Assembly: GCA_963711455.1 (NCBI GenBank) | Contig: CAVQEH010000004.1 | Span: forward strand, 372,001-436,000 | Origin: DATFVA01 sp963711455 | GTDB lineage: Bacteria > Bacteroidota > Ignavibacteria > Ignavibacteriales > Ignavibacteriaceae | Direction of reading: 5' to 3' | DNA length: 64,000 nucleotides | In this document: positions 15,733 to 24,881 of the stretch, in pieces | Position numbering within the stretch: position 1 is the first letter of the stretch | Layout: each line of letters begins with the position of its first letter | Position numbers and translations under genes: made by a program | The notes under the pieces: generated by a model | Databases searched by the model: none | What the model saw: the letters and a program-made list of their open reading frames with translations, nothing else | Told to the model about the DNA's origin: nothing

Positions 15733-18396
15733 ATGACTGAAGTTAAGTCAAAAAAAGTCAGAGTTTATAAATTAGCTTCCGAATACAATCTTTCGGCTGA
15801 GCAGCTTATTGACTTCCTGAAGAAAAAGGGACACGATATTAAGTCTCACATGTCTATCGTTACCGATGAGATGATAGTAGATATCCAGGATCATTTTAAA
15901 AAGGATATTGAAAAAGCCGAAAAACATTACAAGAAAATTGCCGAGTTTAATAAGAAAAGAATAGAAAGATCTGAAGAAGAAGAAAAGAAAGAAACTAAAA
16001 AAGATGAAGAGGAAAAAGCTGAAGAGATAGAAGAACCTGTAAAAGAAGAAACTGCACAGGTATCTGTTGAGAAAAAACCGGAAGAAAAACCTGTTGAAGA
16101 GGCTGAACAAATCACTCAGGAAGTGATTGAAAAGGCTTCTGAAGTAGGAGTAACCGCAGAGGAAGTTAAAGGAGCGGAAGAAGTAAAGGAACAGGAAGAA
16201 CAAAAAGAAAAGAAGGAGGAGCATTTCATATCTCCTAAAGATACTGAAGCCGCCAAAAGAAAAGGTTTAAAGGTTGTCGGTAAAATGGATCTTGAGGAAA
16301 AGACTCCTGAACCGAAAACAACCGAACCCAAACCTGCTGAATCAAAAACTGAGGAAACAGAAGAAAAGGCAAAACCAAAACAGGGTACAGTAAAAAAGAG
16401 GAAGAAACCAAAAGCCAAAAAGAAAACTGGTGAGCAGTCTCCGGAAGAAACAACAGTTACCAAGAAAAAGAAACGCGTTAAAAAATTTGAAATTGACGAA
16501 AAGGAAGTTAAAGAAGCGATCAGGAAAACTCTCTTAAGCATGGATGATACTGTTGCTTCGGGAAGAGCAAGCTCGAGGAAAAAGAAAAGAAGAGAAAGAG
16601 AAGCTGAGGAAGAAAGACGTCTAGAGGAAAAATCCCGTGATGAAAAGAAAATTAAAGTCACTGAATTTATTGCTGTAAATGAGCTTGCAAATTTAATGGG
16701 TGTTCCTGTTGGTGATGTAATTGCAAAATGTATTGAACTTGGATTGATGGTTTCTATAAACCAGAGACTGGACGTGGAAACAATTACGCTGGTTGCTGAT
16801 GAATTCGGATTTGAAGTTGAATTCCAGACAGAATACACGGCCGAAGCACTTGAAGATGTAGTTGATGATCCTGAAACATTGCAGCCCAGACCTCCTGTCG
16901 TAACAATTATGGGTCACGTTGATCACGGTAAAACATCACTGCTTGATTATATAAGGAGATCAAATGTTGTTGCCGGTGAATCAGGAGGAATTACTCAGCA
17001 CATTGGCGCTTACAGGGTTGATGTCGGCAGTGGAAAATTTATTACTTTCCTTGATACTCCTGGGCACGAAGCTTTTACAGCTATGAGAGCCAGGGGAGCG
17101 CAGTTAACCGATATTGTAATTCTTGTCGTTGCCGCAGATGATGCTGTTATGCCGCAGACTGTGGAAGCAATAAACCACGCACAGGCTGCCGGTGTTCCGA
17201 TAGTAATTGCAATAAATAAAATCGATAAACCCGGTGCTAATATTGACAAAATAAAGCAGCAGCTTGCCGAAAGAAATGTTCTTGTTGAAGACTGGGGCGG
17301 TAAACATCAATGTGTTGAGATTTCAGCAAAGACAGGAGTGAATGTAGATGTTCTTCTTGAAAAAATTCTTCTTGAAGCCGAAATACTTGAGCTTAAAGCT
17401 AACCCGAATAGAGATGCACGTGGTGCTGTGGTTGAATCCGAATTGGATAAAGGACGTGGAATTACAGGGACTATCCTGGTTCAAAAAGGTACTCTTAAAA
17501 TTAGTGATCCTTTTGTTGCCGGGATTTACCAGGGAAAAGTTCGTGCAATGTTTGATGAACGCGGTAATAAAGTTGATGAGGCCGGTCCGTCTACCCCGGT
17601 TCAGGTTTTAGGTTTTGAAGGTTCACCACAGGCGGGTGATACATTTGTCGTCGTGGAATCCGAAAGAATTGCCCGCGATATTGGAATTAAAAGACAGCAG
17701 CTTAAAAGAGAGCAGGATCAGAAACAGGTTAGACATATTACCCTTGATGAGATTGCAAAACAGATTAGTATCGGCGGAGTTAAAGAACTTGCACTTATTG
17801 TTAAAGGAGATGTTGATGGTTCTGTTGAAGCATTATCTGATTCTTTAATGAAACTGTCTAATGAAGAAGTTGTCGTAAGAGTAATACATAAAGGAGTCGG
17901 CGGAATTTCGGAGAGCGATGTTCTGCTTGCTTCGGCATCCGATGCAATAATTATTGGTTTCCACGTTAGACCGAACTTAAACGCAAGAAAGCTTGCTGAA
18001 ACGCAGAATGTGGACATACGTTTATACAGCGTTATTTACGATGCTATCAATGAAGTAAAATCCGCACTTGAGGGATTGCTTTCACCTGTTCTTTCTGAAG
18101 AGATTGTTGCCACCCTTGAAGTACGCGATACTTTCAAAGTTCCAAAGATCGGAACGATTGCTGGATGTTATGTTCAGGATGGTAAAATAATTCGAAATAA
18201 TAAAATAAGATTAATAAGAGAAGGAATTGTTATTCACGAGGGGGAAATCGGTTCTTTAAAAAGATTTAAGGATGATGTTCGTGAAGTTGATTCCGGTTAT
18301 GAATGCGGTCTCAATATAAATAATTTTAATGATATTAAAGTTGGCGATATAATAGAAGCATTTAAAATTATTGAGACAAAGAAAAAGTTAGCTTAA
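15733..18396 (+). CDS. infB: Translation initiation factor IF-2
   Basis: IF-2 is the GTPase that brings initiator tRNA to the 30S subunit. The 887-residue product has an IF2_N helix at the start (VYKLASEYNLSAEQLIDFLKKKGH), then about 250 residues of Glu/Lys-rich low-complexity linker. A second IF2_N domain lies near residue 310. The G domain starts near residue 390 with GHVDHGKTS, DTPGHEAF and NKIDKP, and beta-barrel, IF-2 domain 3 and C-terminal tRNA-binding domains follow. The charged linker is common in Bacteroidota IF-2. rbfA follows after 24 bases. Confidence 0.97.
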   Translation: MTEVKSKKVRVYKLASEYNLSAEQLIDFLKKKGHDIKSHMSIVTDEMIVDIQDHFKKDIEKAEKHYKKIAEFNKKRIERSEEEEKKETKKDEEEKAEEIEEPVKEETAQVSVEKKPEEKPVEEAEQITQEVIEKASEVGVTAEEVKGAEEVKEQEEQKEKKEEHFISPKDTEAAKRKGLKVVGKMDLEEKTPEPKTTEPKPAESKTEETEEKAKPKQGTVKKRKKPKAKKKTGEQSPEETTVTKKKKRVKKFEIDEKEVKEAIRKTLLSMDDTVASGRASSRKKKRREREAEEERRLEEKSRDEKKIKVTEFIAVNELANLMGVPVGDVIAKCIELGLMVSINQRLDVETITLVADEFGFEVEFQTEYTAEALEDVVDDPETLQPRPPVVTIMGHVDHGKTSLLDYIRRSNVVAGESGGITQHIGAYRVDVGSGKFITFLDTPGHEAFTAMRARGAQLTDIVILVVAADDAVMPQTVEAINHAQAAGVPIVIAINKIDKPGANIDKIKQQLAERNVLVEDWGGKHQCVEISAKTGVNVDVLLEKILLEAEILELKANPNRDARGAVVESELDKGRGITGTILVQKGTLKISDPFVAGIYQGKVRAMFDERGNKVDEAGPSTPVQVLGFEGSPQAGDTFVVVESERIARDIGIKRQQLKREQDQKQVRHITLDEIAKQISIGGVKELALIVKGDVDGSVEALSDSLMKLSNEEVVVRVIHKGVGGISESDVLLASASDAIIIGFHVRPNLNARKLAETQNVDIRLYSVIYDAINEVKSALEGLLSPVLSEEIVATLEVRDTFKVPKIGTIAGCYVQDGKIIRNNKIRLIREGIVIHEGEIGSLKRFKDDVREVDSGYECGLNINNFNDIKVGDIIEAFKIIETKKKLA

Positions 18397-18420
18397 TATT
18401 TTGAACCTGTGTGAGATTGA

Positions 18421-18780
18421 ATGGCTTATAGAATTGATAAACTCGAACATCTTCTTAAAGAAGAAGTAAGTATGATATTTTTATACAAGCTTCACGATCC
18501 TGCTTTCGGGCTGATTACCGTAACTAATGTTAAGATGAGCCACGACCTGAAAATTGCGAAAATATATATATCGGTTTTTGAGAGGGAAAGAAGAGAGGCG
18601 GTGCTCGAAAAAATAAGAGAAAGAACGGGATTTATAAGAACAGAACTGGCACATCGTATAAGAATAAAATTTATCCCGGAATTAAAATTCTTTATTGATG
18701 ATACACTGGACTACGTTGAGAAGATTGAAGGATTGATAAAAAAGATTCATGAGAATGATAACAAAGAAGACCATTCATAA
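18421..18780 (+). CDS. rbfA: Ribosome-binding factor A
   Basis: RbfA is a KH-fold protein needed for late 16S rRNA processing and cold adaptation. The 119-residue product shows the usual start (YRIDKLEHLLKEEVSMIFLYKLHDP), the core LITVTNVKMSHDLKIAKIYISVF, and IRTELAHRIRIKFIPELKFFIDDTLDYVEKIEGLI. The 3' end overlaps truB by 32 bases. This is the standard order infB-rbfA-truB. Confidence 0.93.
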   Translation: MAYRIDKLEHLLKEEVSMIFLYKLHDPAFGLITVTNVKMSHDLKIAKIYISVFERERREAVLEKIRERTGFIRTELAHRIRIKFIPELKFFIDDTLDYVEKIEGLIKKIHENDNKEDHS

Positions 18781-19462
18781 TAATTTTGATTTTGTATTAG
18801 GGGAAGTTTTACTAATTGATAAACCCAAAGGCTGGTCTTCTTTTAAAGTGGTTCGAAAAATCCGTGGTACTGTAAAAGTAAAAAAAGTGGGTCATGCCGG
18901 TACCCTGGATCCTATGGCTACAGGACTGCTTATCCTTTGTACAGGCAAAAAAACAAAAGAAATTTCCCTTTACCAGGATTTACCCAAAACTTATGAAGGC
19001 ATAATTACACTTGGCAAAACCACGCCATCAATGGATGATGAAACGGAAGTCACTGAAGAAAAATCTATTGATGGTATCAGCAAAGCTGGAATTTTAAAAG
19101 CAAAAGAAAAATTTATTGGCAGGATAAAGCAAATTCCACCGATGTATTCAGCTTTAAAAGTAAACGGAAAACCTTTATATAAAATTGCCCGGGAAGGAAA
19201 ACAAATAGAAAGACAACCGAGAGAAATTGAAATTTATGAGTTCTCGATTAATAATATTGAACTACCGGAAATCCGGTTCAAAATTATATGCAGCCGTGGT
19301 ACATACATCAGGACAATTGCAAATGATTTGGGACAAGAACTGGGTTGCGGCGGCATTCTGAGTGAATTAAGAAGAACCGCTATTGGTGATTATTCTGTGG
19401 AGGATGCCTTAAATCCTGAAGAATTTATTCAAATGATGAGTGAAACGGCAGAAAATGTCTGA
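18749..19462 (+). CDS. truB: tRNA pseudouridine(55) synthase TruB
   Basis: TruB makes pseudouridine 55 in the T loop of tRNAs. The 237-residue product has LLIDKPKGWSSFKVVRKIR, then VGHAGTLDPMATGLLILCTGKKTK with the catalytic aspartate. IPPMYSALKVNGKPLYKIAREGKQIER and CSRGTYIRTIANDLGQELGCGGILSELRRTAIG complete the family pattern. It lacks the extended C-terminal PUA part, giving a compact form. The start lies 32 bases inside rbfA; a later in-frame start is possible. Confidence 0.94.
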   Translation: MRMITKKTIHNNFDFVLGEVLLIDKPKGWSSFKVVRKIRGTVKVKKVGHAGTLDPMATGLLILCTGKKTKEISLYQDLPKTYEGIITLGKTTPSMDDETEVTEEKSIDGISKAGILKAKEKFIGRIKQIPPMYSALKVNGKPLYKIAREGKQIERQPREIEIYEFSINNIELPEIRFKIICSRGTYIRTIANDLGQELGCGGILSELRRTAIGDYSVEDALNPEEFIQMMSETAENV

Positions 19463-19561
19463 TCCTATAACTCTTTATTTACATATAACTTACAAGAATG
19501 ACATTTCATTTTCTATCAAAAAAACTTATATTTACAAGCTATTGTTTGACCAAAGAATTGT

Positions 19562-20512
19562 ATGAATATATTTCACGATATTTCTGAAATAAGCAGAGAT
19601 GAAAATACTTTTTTAACACTCGGTACTTTTGATGGCATTCATTTAGGTCATCAGAAAATTATTGACAAGTTGATTGCAAAGGCAAAAAGTGCAAACGGAA
19701 GAAATTTCCTTTTAACTTTTAATCCCCATCCGAGGAATGTTATTTCAAATAATTCTGATTTTAAGATACTAAGCACTCCTGCTGAGAAAGCAGTCGTACT
19801 TGAAAAGCTTGGTATCTCAAATCTGCTGATAATTAATTTCACCAAAGAATTTTCTCAGAATACCGCAGAAGATTTCTTTAAGAATTTTATAATTGATTCT
19901 ATGGGAATCAGGGAAATTATTATCGGGTACGATCATCATTTTGGAAAAGGCCGTGGCGGGGATGAATCGACTTTAAAAGATATGGGCCGGCAATACGGTT
20001 TTAATGTAGAAACTGTTGATGCATTCCGCCTGAACGGTGAAGCTATTAGCAGCACTAAAATCCGCAAAGCTCTTACTGAAGGTGATATAAAAACTGCCTC
20101 AGCATTTCTTGGCAGGAACTATGAATTCTCCGGTGAAGTTATTGAAGGAGATAAACGAGGGAGAGACCTTGGTTTTCCCACTGCAAATATAAAACTGAAT
20201 AACCAGGCAAAGCTGCTGCCGACAATCGGGATTTATGTTGTGGAAGTTTTTGTGGGTAATAACCATCACTTCGGTTTATTAAGTATCGGTAAAAGACCGA
20301 CTTTTTATAATTCCGGGAAAATTATTCCCGAAGTATATATTTATGATTTTGATAAAGATATCTACGGCAAAGATGTAAGGATTTTAATTGTCGAAAGATT
20401 ACGGGGAGAAGAGAAATTTTCATCTGCAGACGAATTGGTTGAGCAGATGAATATCGATAAAAAAAACGGGATCGAGATTATCAGAAACCTGGAACCTGTT
20501 AATAAAGATTAA
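19562..20512 (+). CDS. ribF: Bifunctional riboflavin kinase/FAD synthetase RibF
   Basis: RibF phosphorylates riboflavin to FMN and adenylylates it to FAD. In the 316-residue product the N-terminal nucleotidyltransferase has LGTFDGIHLGHQKII (about residues 21-35), LTFNPHPR, and GYDHHFGKGRGGD. Residues ~165-180 have SSTKIRKALTEGD. The C-terminal kinase domain has GEVIEGDKRGRDLGFPTANIKL and the late IYDFDKDIYGKDVRILIVERLRGEEKF. A 99-base gap from truB suggests its own promoter. No FMN riboswitch was seen upstream. Confidence 0.95.
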   Translation: MNIFHDISEISRDENTFLTLGTFDGIHLGHQKIIDKLIAKAKSANGRNFLLTFNPHPRNVISNNSDFKILSTPAEKAVVLEKLGISNLLIINFTKEFSQNTAEDFFKNFIIDSMGIREIIIGYDHHFGKGRGGDESTLKDMGRQYGFNVETVDAFRLNGEAISSTKIRKALTEGDIKTASAFLGRNYEFSGEVIEGDKRGRDLGFPTANIKLNNQAKLLPTIGIYVVEVFVGNNHHFGLLSIGKRPTFYNSGKIIPEVYIYDFDKDIYGKDVRILIVERLRGEEKFSSADELVEQMNIDKKNGIEIIRNLEPVNKD

Positions 20513-20526
20513 AAATTTAAATTAAT

Positions 20527-20550
20527 TAATCCCGGTTACGACTGGGATTA
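20527..20550 (+). promoter_or_regulatory. Candidate S15-binding hairpin in the rpsO leader
   Basis: A 10-bp stem, TAATCCCGGT (20527-20536) with ACTGGGATTA (20541-20550), is closed by a TACG tetraloop and sits 30 bases before the rpsO start. It contains one G-U pair (20534/20543) immediately followed by a G-C pair (20535/20542), 5'-GG-3' against 5'-CU-3'. This is the step that S15 reads in helix 22 of 16S rRNA. No T-run follows, so it is not a plain terminator. Regulation is inferred. Confidence 0.55.
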
Positions 20551-20580
20551 CATTGTACAATAAAAATAAGGATAGATTAA

Positions 20581-20844
20581 ATGACAAAAGAGGAAAAAAC
20601 CGGGCTGATCAAAAAGTTCGGCGAAAATGAAAAAGACTCCGGGAAAGCAGAGGTTCAGATCGCTATTTTAACCGGTCGGATAAATGAACTAACCGGACAC
20701 TTTAATGCTCATAAAAAAGATCATCATTCAAGAAGAGGATTAATGATGATGGTTGGAAAAAGAAGAAGACTGCTCGATTATCTTATGAAAAAAGATATAA
20801 GTCGCTACAGGGCAGTTATACAGGAATTAAATATCAGAAAGTAA
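20581..20844 (+). CDS. rpsO: 30S ribosomal protein S15
   Basis: S15 binds the central domain of 16S rRNA early in 30S assembly. The 87-residue product is typical: MTKEEKTGLIKKFGENEKDSGKAEVQIAILTGRI, HFNAHKKDHHSRRGLMMMVGKRRRLLDYL and a short YRAVIQELNIRK end. AAGGA lies about 8 bases before the ATG. It precedes pnp by 32 bases, the conserved rpsO-pnp pair. The hairpin at 20527-20550 may allow autoregulation. Confidence 0.96.
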   Translation: MTKEEKTGLIKKFGENEKDSGKAEVQIAILTGRINELTGHFNAHKKDHHSRRGLMMMVGKRRRLLDYLMKKDISRYRAVIQELNIRK

Positions 20845-20876
20845 AATTGAATGTAAGAAAGAATTGAAGGTAAAAA

Positions 20877-22982
20877 ATGATAGTTCTAAAAGAAATTGAA
20901 ATCGGCGGAAGAAAATTTTCCATAGAAACCGGCAGGTTTGCAAAACAGGCTAACGGTGCAGTGATGATCAGATATGCCGATACGATGGTTCTGGTTACAG
21001 TTGTTGCTGCTGAAGAAGCTAAAGAAGACCAGGATTTCTTTCCTCTCCAGGTTGAATACAGGGAGAAGACGTCCGCTGCAGGTAAATTTCCCGGCGGGTA
21101 TATTAAAAGAGAAGGAAGACCTACTGAAAAGGAAATTTTAAGTGCGAGACTTATTGATCGTCCTATCCGTCCTCTTTTCCCGGATGACTTTGTAAATGAA
21201 ACCCAGGTAATAGCATTTGTTCTTTCCTACGACGGTGAAAATGATGCTGATGTTCTTGCTGCTACCGGTGCATCTGCAGCATTATTAATTTCAGACATAC
21301 CTTTCAACGGTCCTATCAGTGAAATAAGAGTTGGAAGAATTAATGGTGAATTTGTAGTTAACCCTACCCATCAGCAGCTTAAGGAAAGTGATATAGAACT
21401 TGTGGTTGCCGGAACCGAAGATTCGATCATGATGGTTGAAGGTGAATCTAAAGAAATAAGTGAAGCTGATCTGCTTAATGCTTTAAAATTTGCAAAGGGA
21501 GAGATCACGAAACTGATTGCTCTGCAGAATGAATTAAAAGAAGCAATAGGTAAACAAAAACGCGACGTTGCTGTTAAAGAAATACCGGAAGATCTTTTAA
21601 ATGCTGTAAACGAAAAGGCTCAGGGTCGGTTTAAGGAGATAGTCTATTCGGTTCTTTCTAAAGAAGAAAGAAGCGCAAAAAATAAAGCGCTGACTAATTC
21701 AGTTGTTGAAGAATTAAGTGAATCTTTTCCTGAATCTGAATCGAAGATTAAAAATATATTACATGATATTGAAAAAGATTTGATGAGAAAAAGGATCCTT
21801 GAAGAAGGAGTCAGACTTGACGGAAGAAACACTACACAGGTTAGACCCATTACCATTGAAAACAGTGTTCTCCCAAGAACACATGGTTCTGCACTTTTTA
21901 CAAGAGGTGAAACTCAAAGTTTAACTACTGTTACCCTGGGAACCAAAAATGATGAACAAACCGTTGACGGTCTGGTTGAGGAATATTCAAAGAAATTTAT
22001 GCTTCATTATAATTTCCCGCCGTTCAGTGTAGGTGAAGTTGGACGTATGATGGGAGTTGGAAGACGTGAAATTGGTCATGGTAATCTTGCTGAACGCGCT
22101 TTAAAAATGATGTTCCCCGAAGAGTCGGTATTTCCTTACACAGTTAGAGTTATATCAGATATCCTTGAATCAAATGGTTCATCTTCTATGGCAACTGTTT
22201 GCGCAGGTTCTCTTGCTTTGTTCGATGCCGGTGTTCCAATGAAAAAGCCGGTTGCTGGTATCGCTATGGGACTTGTAAAAGAAAACGACAAGTTTGCTGT
22301 ACTTACCGATATTCTCGGGAATGAAGATCATCTCGGTGATATGGATTTTAAGGTTGCCGGAACAAATGATGGGATTACAGCTTTCCAGATGGATATTAAG
22401 ATACAGGGAATTTCATTCGAAATAATGGAGACTGCACTTAACCAGGCAAAAGAAGGAAGAATGCATATTCTCGGTATTATGAATGAAAACATAAGTCAGC
22501 CGCGAGAACATCTTTCACCTTTTGCACCAAGATTAATCCAGATACAAATCGATACGGACCAGATTGGTCTTGTTATTGGTCCCGGCGGAAAAACCATACA
22601 GGGAATGCAGAGACTTTTTGGTGTTGATATTGCAATTGAGGATAACGGCATTGTGAATATTGCTTCTCCTAACCGTGAAAATGCAGCAAGATGTAAAGAG
22701 CATATTAAAAAATTAACGGCTACTCCTGAAGTTGGTGAAACATATGATGGTGTAGTTACAAAAATAATGGACTTTGGAGCCTTCGTTGAAATTCTTCCTG
22801 GTAAGGAAGGATTACTTCACATCTCACAGATTGATAATAAGAGAGTTAATAAAGTAACTGATTACTTTAAAGAAGGTGATAAGGTCACTGTTAAATTATT
22901 GAAGATTGAAAACGGGAAGTATTCTTTAAGCCGAAAGGATCTTCTCAAAGAGAACAAGATTGAGAGTAAAACAGAGGCATAA
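20877..22982 (+). CDS. pnp: Polyribonucleotide nucleotidyltransferase (PNPase)
   Basis: PNPase degrades RNA 3' to 5' using phosphate. The 701-residue product has the first RNase PH-like domain (ETGRFAKQANGAVMIRYADTMVLVTV, then FPLQVEYREKTSAAGKFPGGYIKREGRP) and a helical linker. The second, catalytic PH domain follows (GVRLDGRNTTQVRPI, FTRGETQSL, SVGEVGRMMGVGRREIGHGNLAERAL). A KH domain (GLVIGPGGKTIQGMQ) and an S1 domain (GVVTKIMDFGAFVEILPGKEGLLHISQI) close it. It follows rpsO and ends before a strong terminator. Confidence 0.97.
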   Translation: MIVLKEIEIGGRKFSIETGRFAKQANGAVMIRYADTMVLVTVVAAEEAKEDQDFFPLQVEYREKTSAAGKFPGGYIKREGRPTEKEILSARLIDRPIRPLFPDDFVNETQVIAFVLSYDGENDADVLAATGASAALLISDIPFNGPISEIRVGRINGEFVVNPTHQQLKESDIELVVAGTEDSIMMVEGESKEISEADLLNALKFAKGEITKLIALQNELKEAIGKQKRDVAVKEIPEDLLNAVNEKAQGRFKEIVYSVLSKEERSAKNKALTNSVVEELSESFPESESKIKNILHDIEKDLMRKRILEEGVRLDGRNTTQVRPITIENSVLPRTHGSALFTRGETQSLTTVTLGTKNDEQTVDGLVEEYSKKFMLHYNFPPFSVGEVGRMMGVGRREIGHGNLAERALKMMFPEESVFPYTVRVISDILESNGSSSMATVCAGSLALFDAGVPMKKPVAGIAMGLVKENDKFAVLTDILGNEDHLGDMDFKVAGTNDGITAFQMDIKIQGISFEIMETALNQAKEGRMHILGIMNENISQPREHLSPFAPRLIQIQIDTDQIGLVIGPGGKTIQGMQRLFGVDIAIEDNGIVNIASPNRENAARCKEHIKKLTATPEVGETYDGVVTKIMDFGAFVEILPGKEGLLHISQIDNKRVNKVTDYFKEGDKVTVKLLKIENGKYSLSRKDLLKENKIESKTEA

Positions 22983-22996
22983 TAACCAGGTTTTTA

Positions 22997-23023
22997 TCCG
23001 GGTAGTTAGTACCCGGATTTTTC
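22997..23023 (+). terminator. Rho-independent terminator after pnp
   Basis: A perfect 9-bp stem, ATCCGGGTA (22997-23005) and TACCCGGAT (23011-23019) with loop GTTAG, is followed by TTTT. It starts 14 bases after the pnp stop and should end rpsO-pnp transcription. Confidence 0.9.
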
Positions 23024-23078
23024 AATTTTAAATAACATACTCGTTAAGATATGAGATCGGTTCATATAAATTTTTTAA

Positions 23079-23105
23079 GGAATTTATTCCCGGGGAATGT
23101 ATTCC
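23079..23105. repeat. Tandem near-palindromes between pnp and rng
   Basis: Two copies of GGAATnTATTCC lie 15 bases apart (23079-23090 with TT and 23094-23105 with GT at the centre). Each is palindromic apart from its central pair, and together they form a larger inverted repeat ending in TTTT. It could be a paired operator upstream of rng or a second transcript-end hairpin. Confidence 0.5.
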
Positions 23106-23252
23106 TTTTGATCCTCCTGAAATCCGTAATTTATTTTCCGGAAGATAAATTTTACGGGTCTGAAGGATTTATACCGAATTATGTCTCGAACGACAGGCAC
23201 ATTAAATTTTATATAATGAAATATATTTTTTCATTGAAAGAGTTTGTCCTTT

Positions 23253-24821
23253 ATGACAAAAGAGATTATAATAAATTCTTCTACCACCCAAACCCGTGTA
23301 GCTATAACGGAAGATGGAAACTTAGTTGACTTTTTTGTTGACTACCCGGAAAACAGGCGGATGGTTGGAGATATGTACCTGGGTAGGATTGCCCGGGTGC
23401 TCCCTGGTATCAGGGCTGCTTTCGTAGACATCGGAATGAAACACGACGCCTTCCTTCATTTTTCAGATATCGGCGAAACGACTAAACAGCTTCAGGAGAT
23501 GATCGGTGAAGATGATTCCGAAATTGATGATGATGAGGATGAAGAATCACCACAAAAAAATAACGACCATCAGAATAAAAATGGCAGGGACGCAAATATT
23601 CCACGGCTGCATAAAGGTCAGGATATAATTGTACAAATCACCAAAGAACCTGTAAACAATAAGGGCGTTCGTGTCACTTCTTCTGTTTCACTTCCCGGCA
23701 GGTTTTGTGTTCTTCTTCCTTTTGATAATAAAATAGGAGTATCTAAAAGGATATCAGATTTTAAAGAAAGAAGAAGATTAAGGCATATCGCCCGCGGTAT
23801 TCTTCCCAAAAATTATGGTTTAATAATCCGTACAGTAGCGAGAAACCAGAGTGAAGAAATGCTCAAAGAAGACTTGCATAACTTGATGAAAACCTGGGAA
23901 GAGATTGAATCAACAGTTAAAACTGAAGAACCGCCTTCACTCATTTACCAGGATTTATCCACTACATCAAGTGTTATTCGCGACCTGTTCACGCCGGATA
24001 TTTCAAAAGTATTTATTGATTCAAAAAAACTTTTCAGGCAGATAAAAGATTATGTTCAGCTTGTTCAGCCTTCCTTGGTAGATAAAATTGAACCATATAA
24101 ATCGCATCTTCAGATTTTTGATGCATTTAAGATTGAAGAGCAGATAAAAATCCTTATGGGAAGAAAAGTCGCTCTTCCAAGCGGCGGCTACCTGATAATT
24201 GAACATACTGAGGCAATGGTTGTTATTGATGTCAACAGCGGAAGATACGCTAAAAGCAAAGAGCAGGAACTTAATTCACTTAAAACTGATCTTGAAGCCT
24301 CAAGAGAAATCTCCCGTCAATTAAGACTGCGGGATATCGGTGGAATTATTGTCGTTGATTTTATAGACCTTGAAGAAGATAAGAACAGGAAGAAAATTTA
24401 CGACGAATTAAAAAAAGAATTCAGAAAAGACAGGGCAAAAGTTTCTGTTCTTCCAATGTCTGATTTCGGACTGGTGCAGATTACACGGCAAAGAATCAGG
24501 CAGAATATAATGCAGGCAATGAAAGAAGTTTGTCCTTACTGCCTTGGAACAGGCTTACTGACCAAAGGCTCGCATATGGTTTATGATATTGAAGACTGGT
24601 TAAAAAAATTCAGGAGAGTATCAAATGAACGTTCCATTATTATAAAATGCCATCCGAGCGTTGCAGGTAAACTTAAAGAGGGAAAGATTAAAGGATTGAC
24701 CCGGCTTCAGTTTAAATATCTCGTAAAGATAAAGCTTGAAGAAGATGAATCAATTCCTGTAAGCCAGTTCAGATTCATTTCAAGAAGGACACAAAAAGAT
24801 TTAACAGATGAAATCATGTAA
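23253..24821 (+). CDS. rng: Ribonuclease E/G family protein
   Basis: This endoribonuclease acts in rRNA processing and mRNA decay. About 522 residues. It opens TKEIIINSSTTQTRVAITEDGNLVDFFVD, with an S1 domain from about residue 35 (VGDMYLGRIARVLPGIRAAFVDIGMKHDAFLH) interrupted by an acidic insertion of about 40 residues. The catalytic core includes MVVIDVNSGRY and GGIIVVDFIDLEE with the metal-binding aspartates. CPYCLGTGLL is the zinc-link motif. The ATG at 23253 is preferred; an in-frame TTG lies 9 bases upstream. The short N-terminal frame at 23051-23329 is probably not a gene. Confidence 0.94.
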   Translation: MTKEIIINSSTTQTRVAITEDGNLVDFFVDYPENRRMVGDMYLGRIARVLPGIRAAFVDIGMKHDAFLHFSDIGETTKQLQEMIGEDDSEIDDDEDEESPQKNNDHQNKNGRDANIPRLHKGQDIIVQITKEPVNNKGVRVTSSVSLPGRFCVLLPFDNKIGVSKRISDFKERRRLRHIARGILPKNYGLIIRTVARNQSEEMLKEDLHNLMKTWEEIESTVKTEEPPSLIYQDLSTTSSVIRDLFTPDISKVFIDSKKLFRQIKDYVQLVQPSLVDKIEPYKSHLQIFDAFKIEEQIKILMGRKVALPSGGYLIIEHTEAMVVIDVNSGRYAKSKEQELNSLKTDLEASREISRQLRLRDIGGIIVVDFIDLEEDKNRKKIYDELKKEFRKDRAKVSVLPMSDFGLVQITRQRIRQNIMQAMKEVCPYCLGTGLLTKGSHMVYDIEDWLKKFRRVSNERSIIIKCHPSVAGKLKEGKIKGLTRLQFKYLVKIKLEEDESIPVSQFRFISRRTQKDLTDEIM

Positions 24822-24881
24822 CCTGTAAAATGAGAACTATCGAATCAACTACTTTTTATAAGTTAAATCAGGAGAGAGCTA

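Noticed and set aside
16116..16838. 240-residue minus-strand frame inside infB
   Set aside because: It is antisense to the Glu/Lys-rich linker of IF-2; the long Ser/Phe-rich translation is a shadow of biased codons.
19463..19561. FMN riboswitch before ribF
   Set aside because: The 99-base gap is AT-rich with none of the conserved FMN aptamer blocks.
23051..23329. 92-residue plus-strand frame before rng
   Set aside because: It overlaps the rng start in another frame, has no RBS, and its translation resembles no protein family; the region also holds the hairpins.
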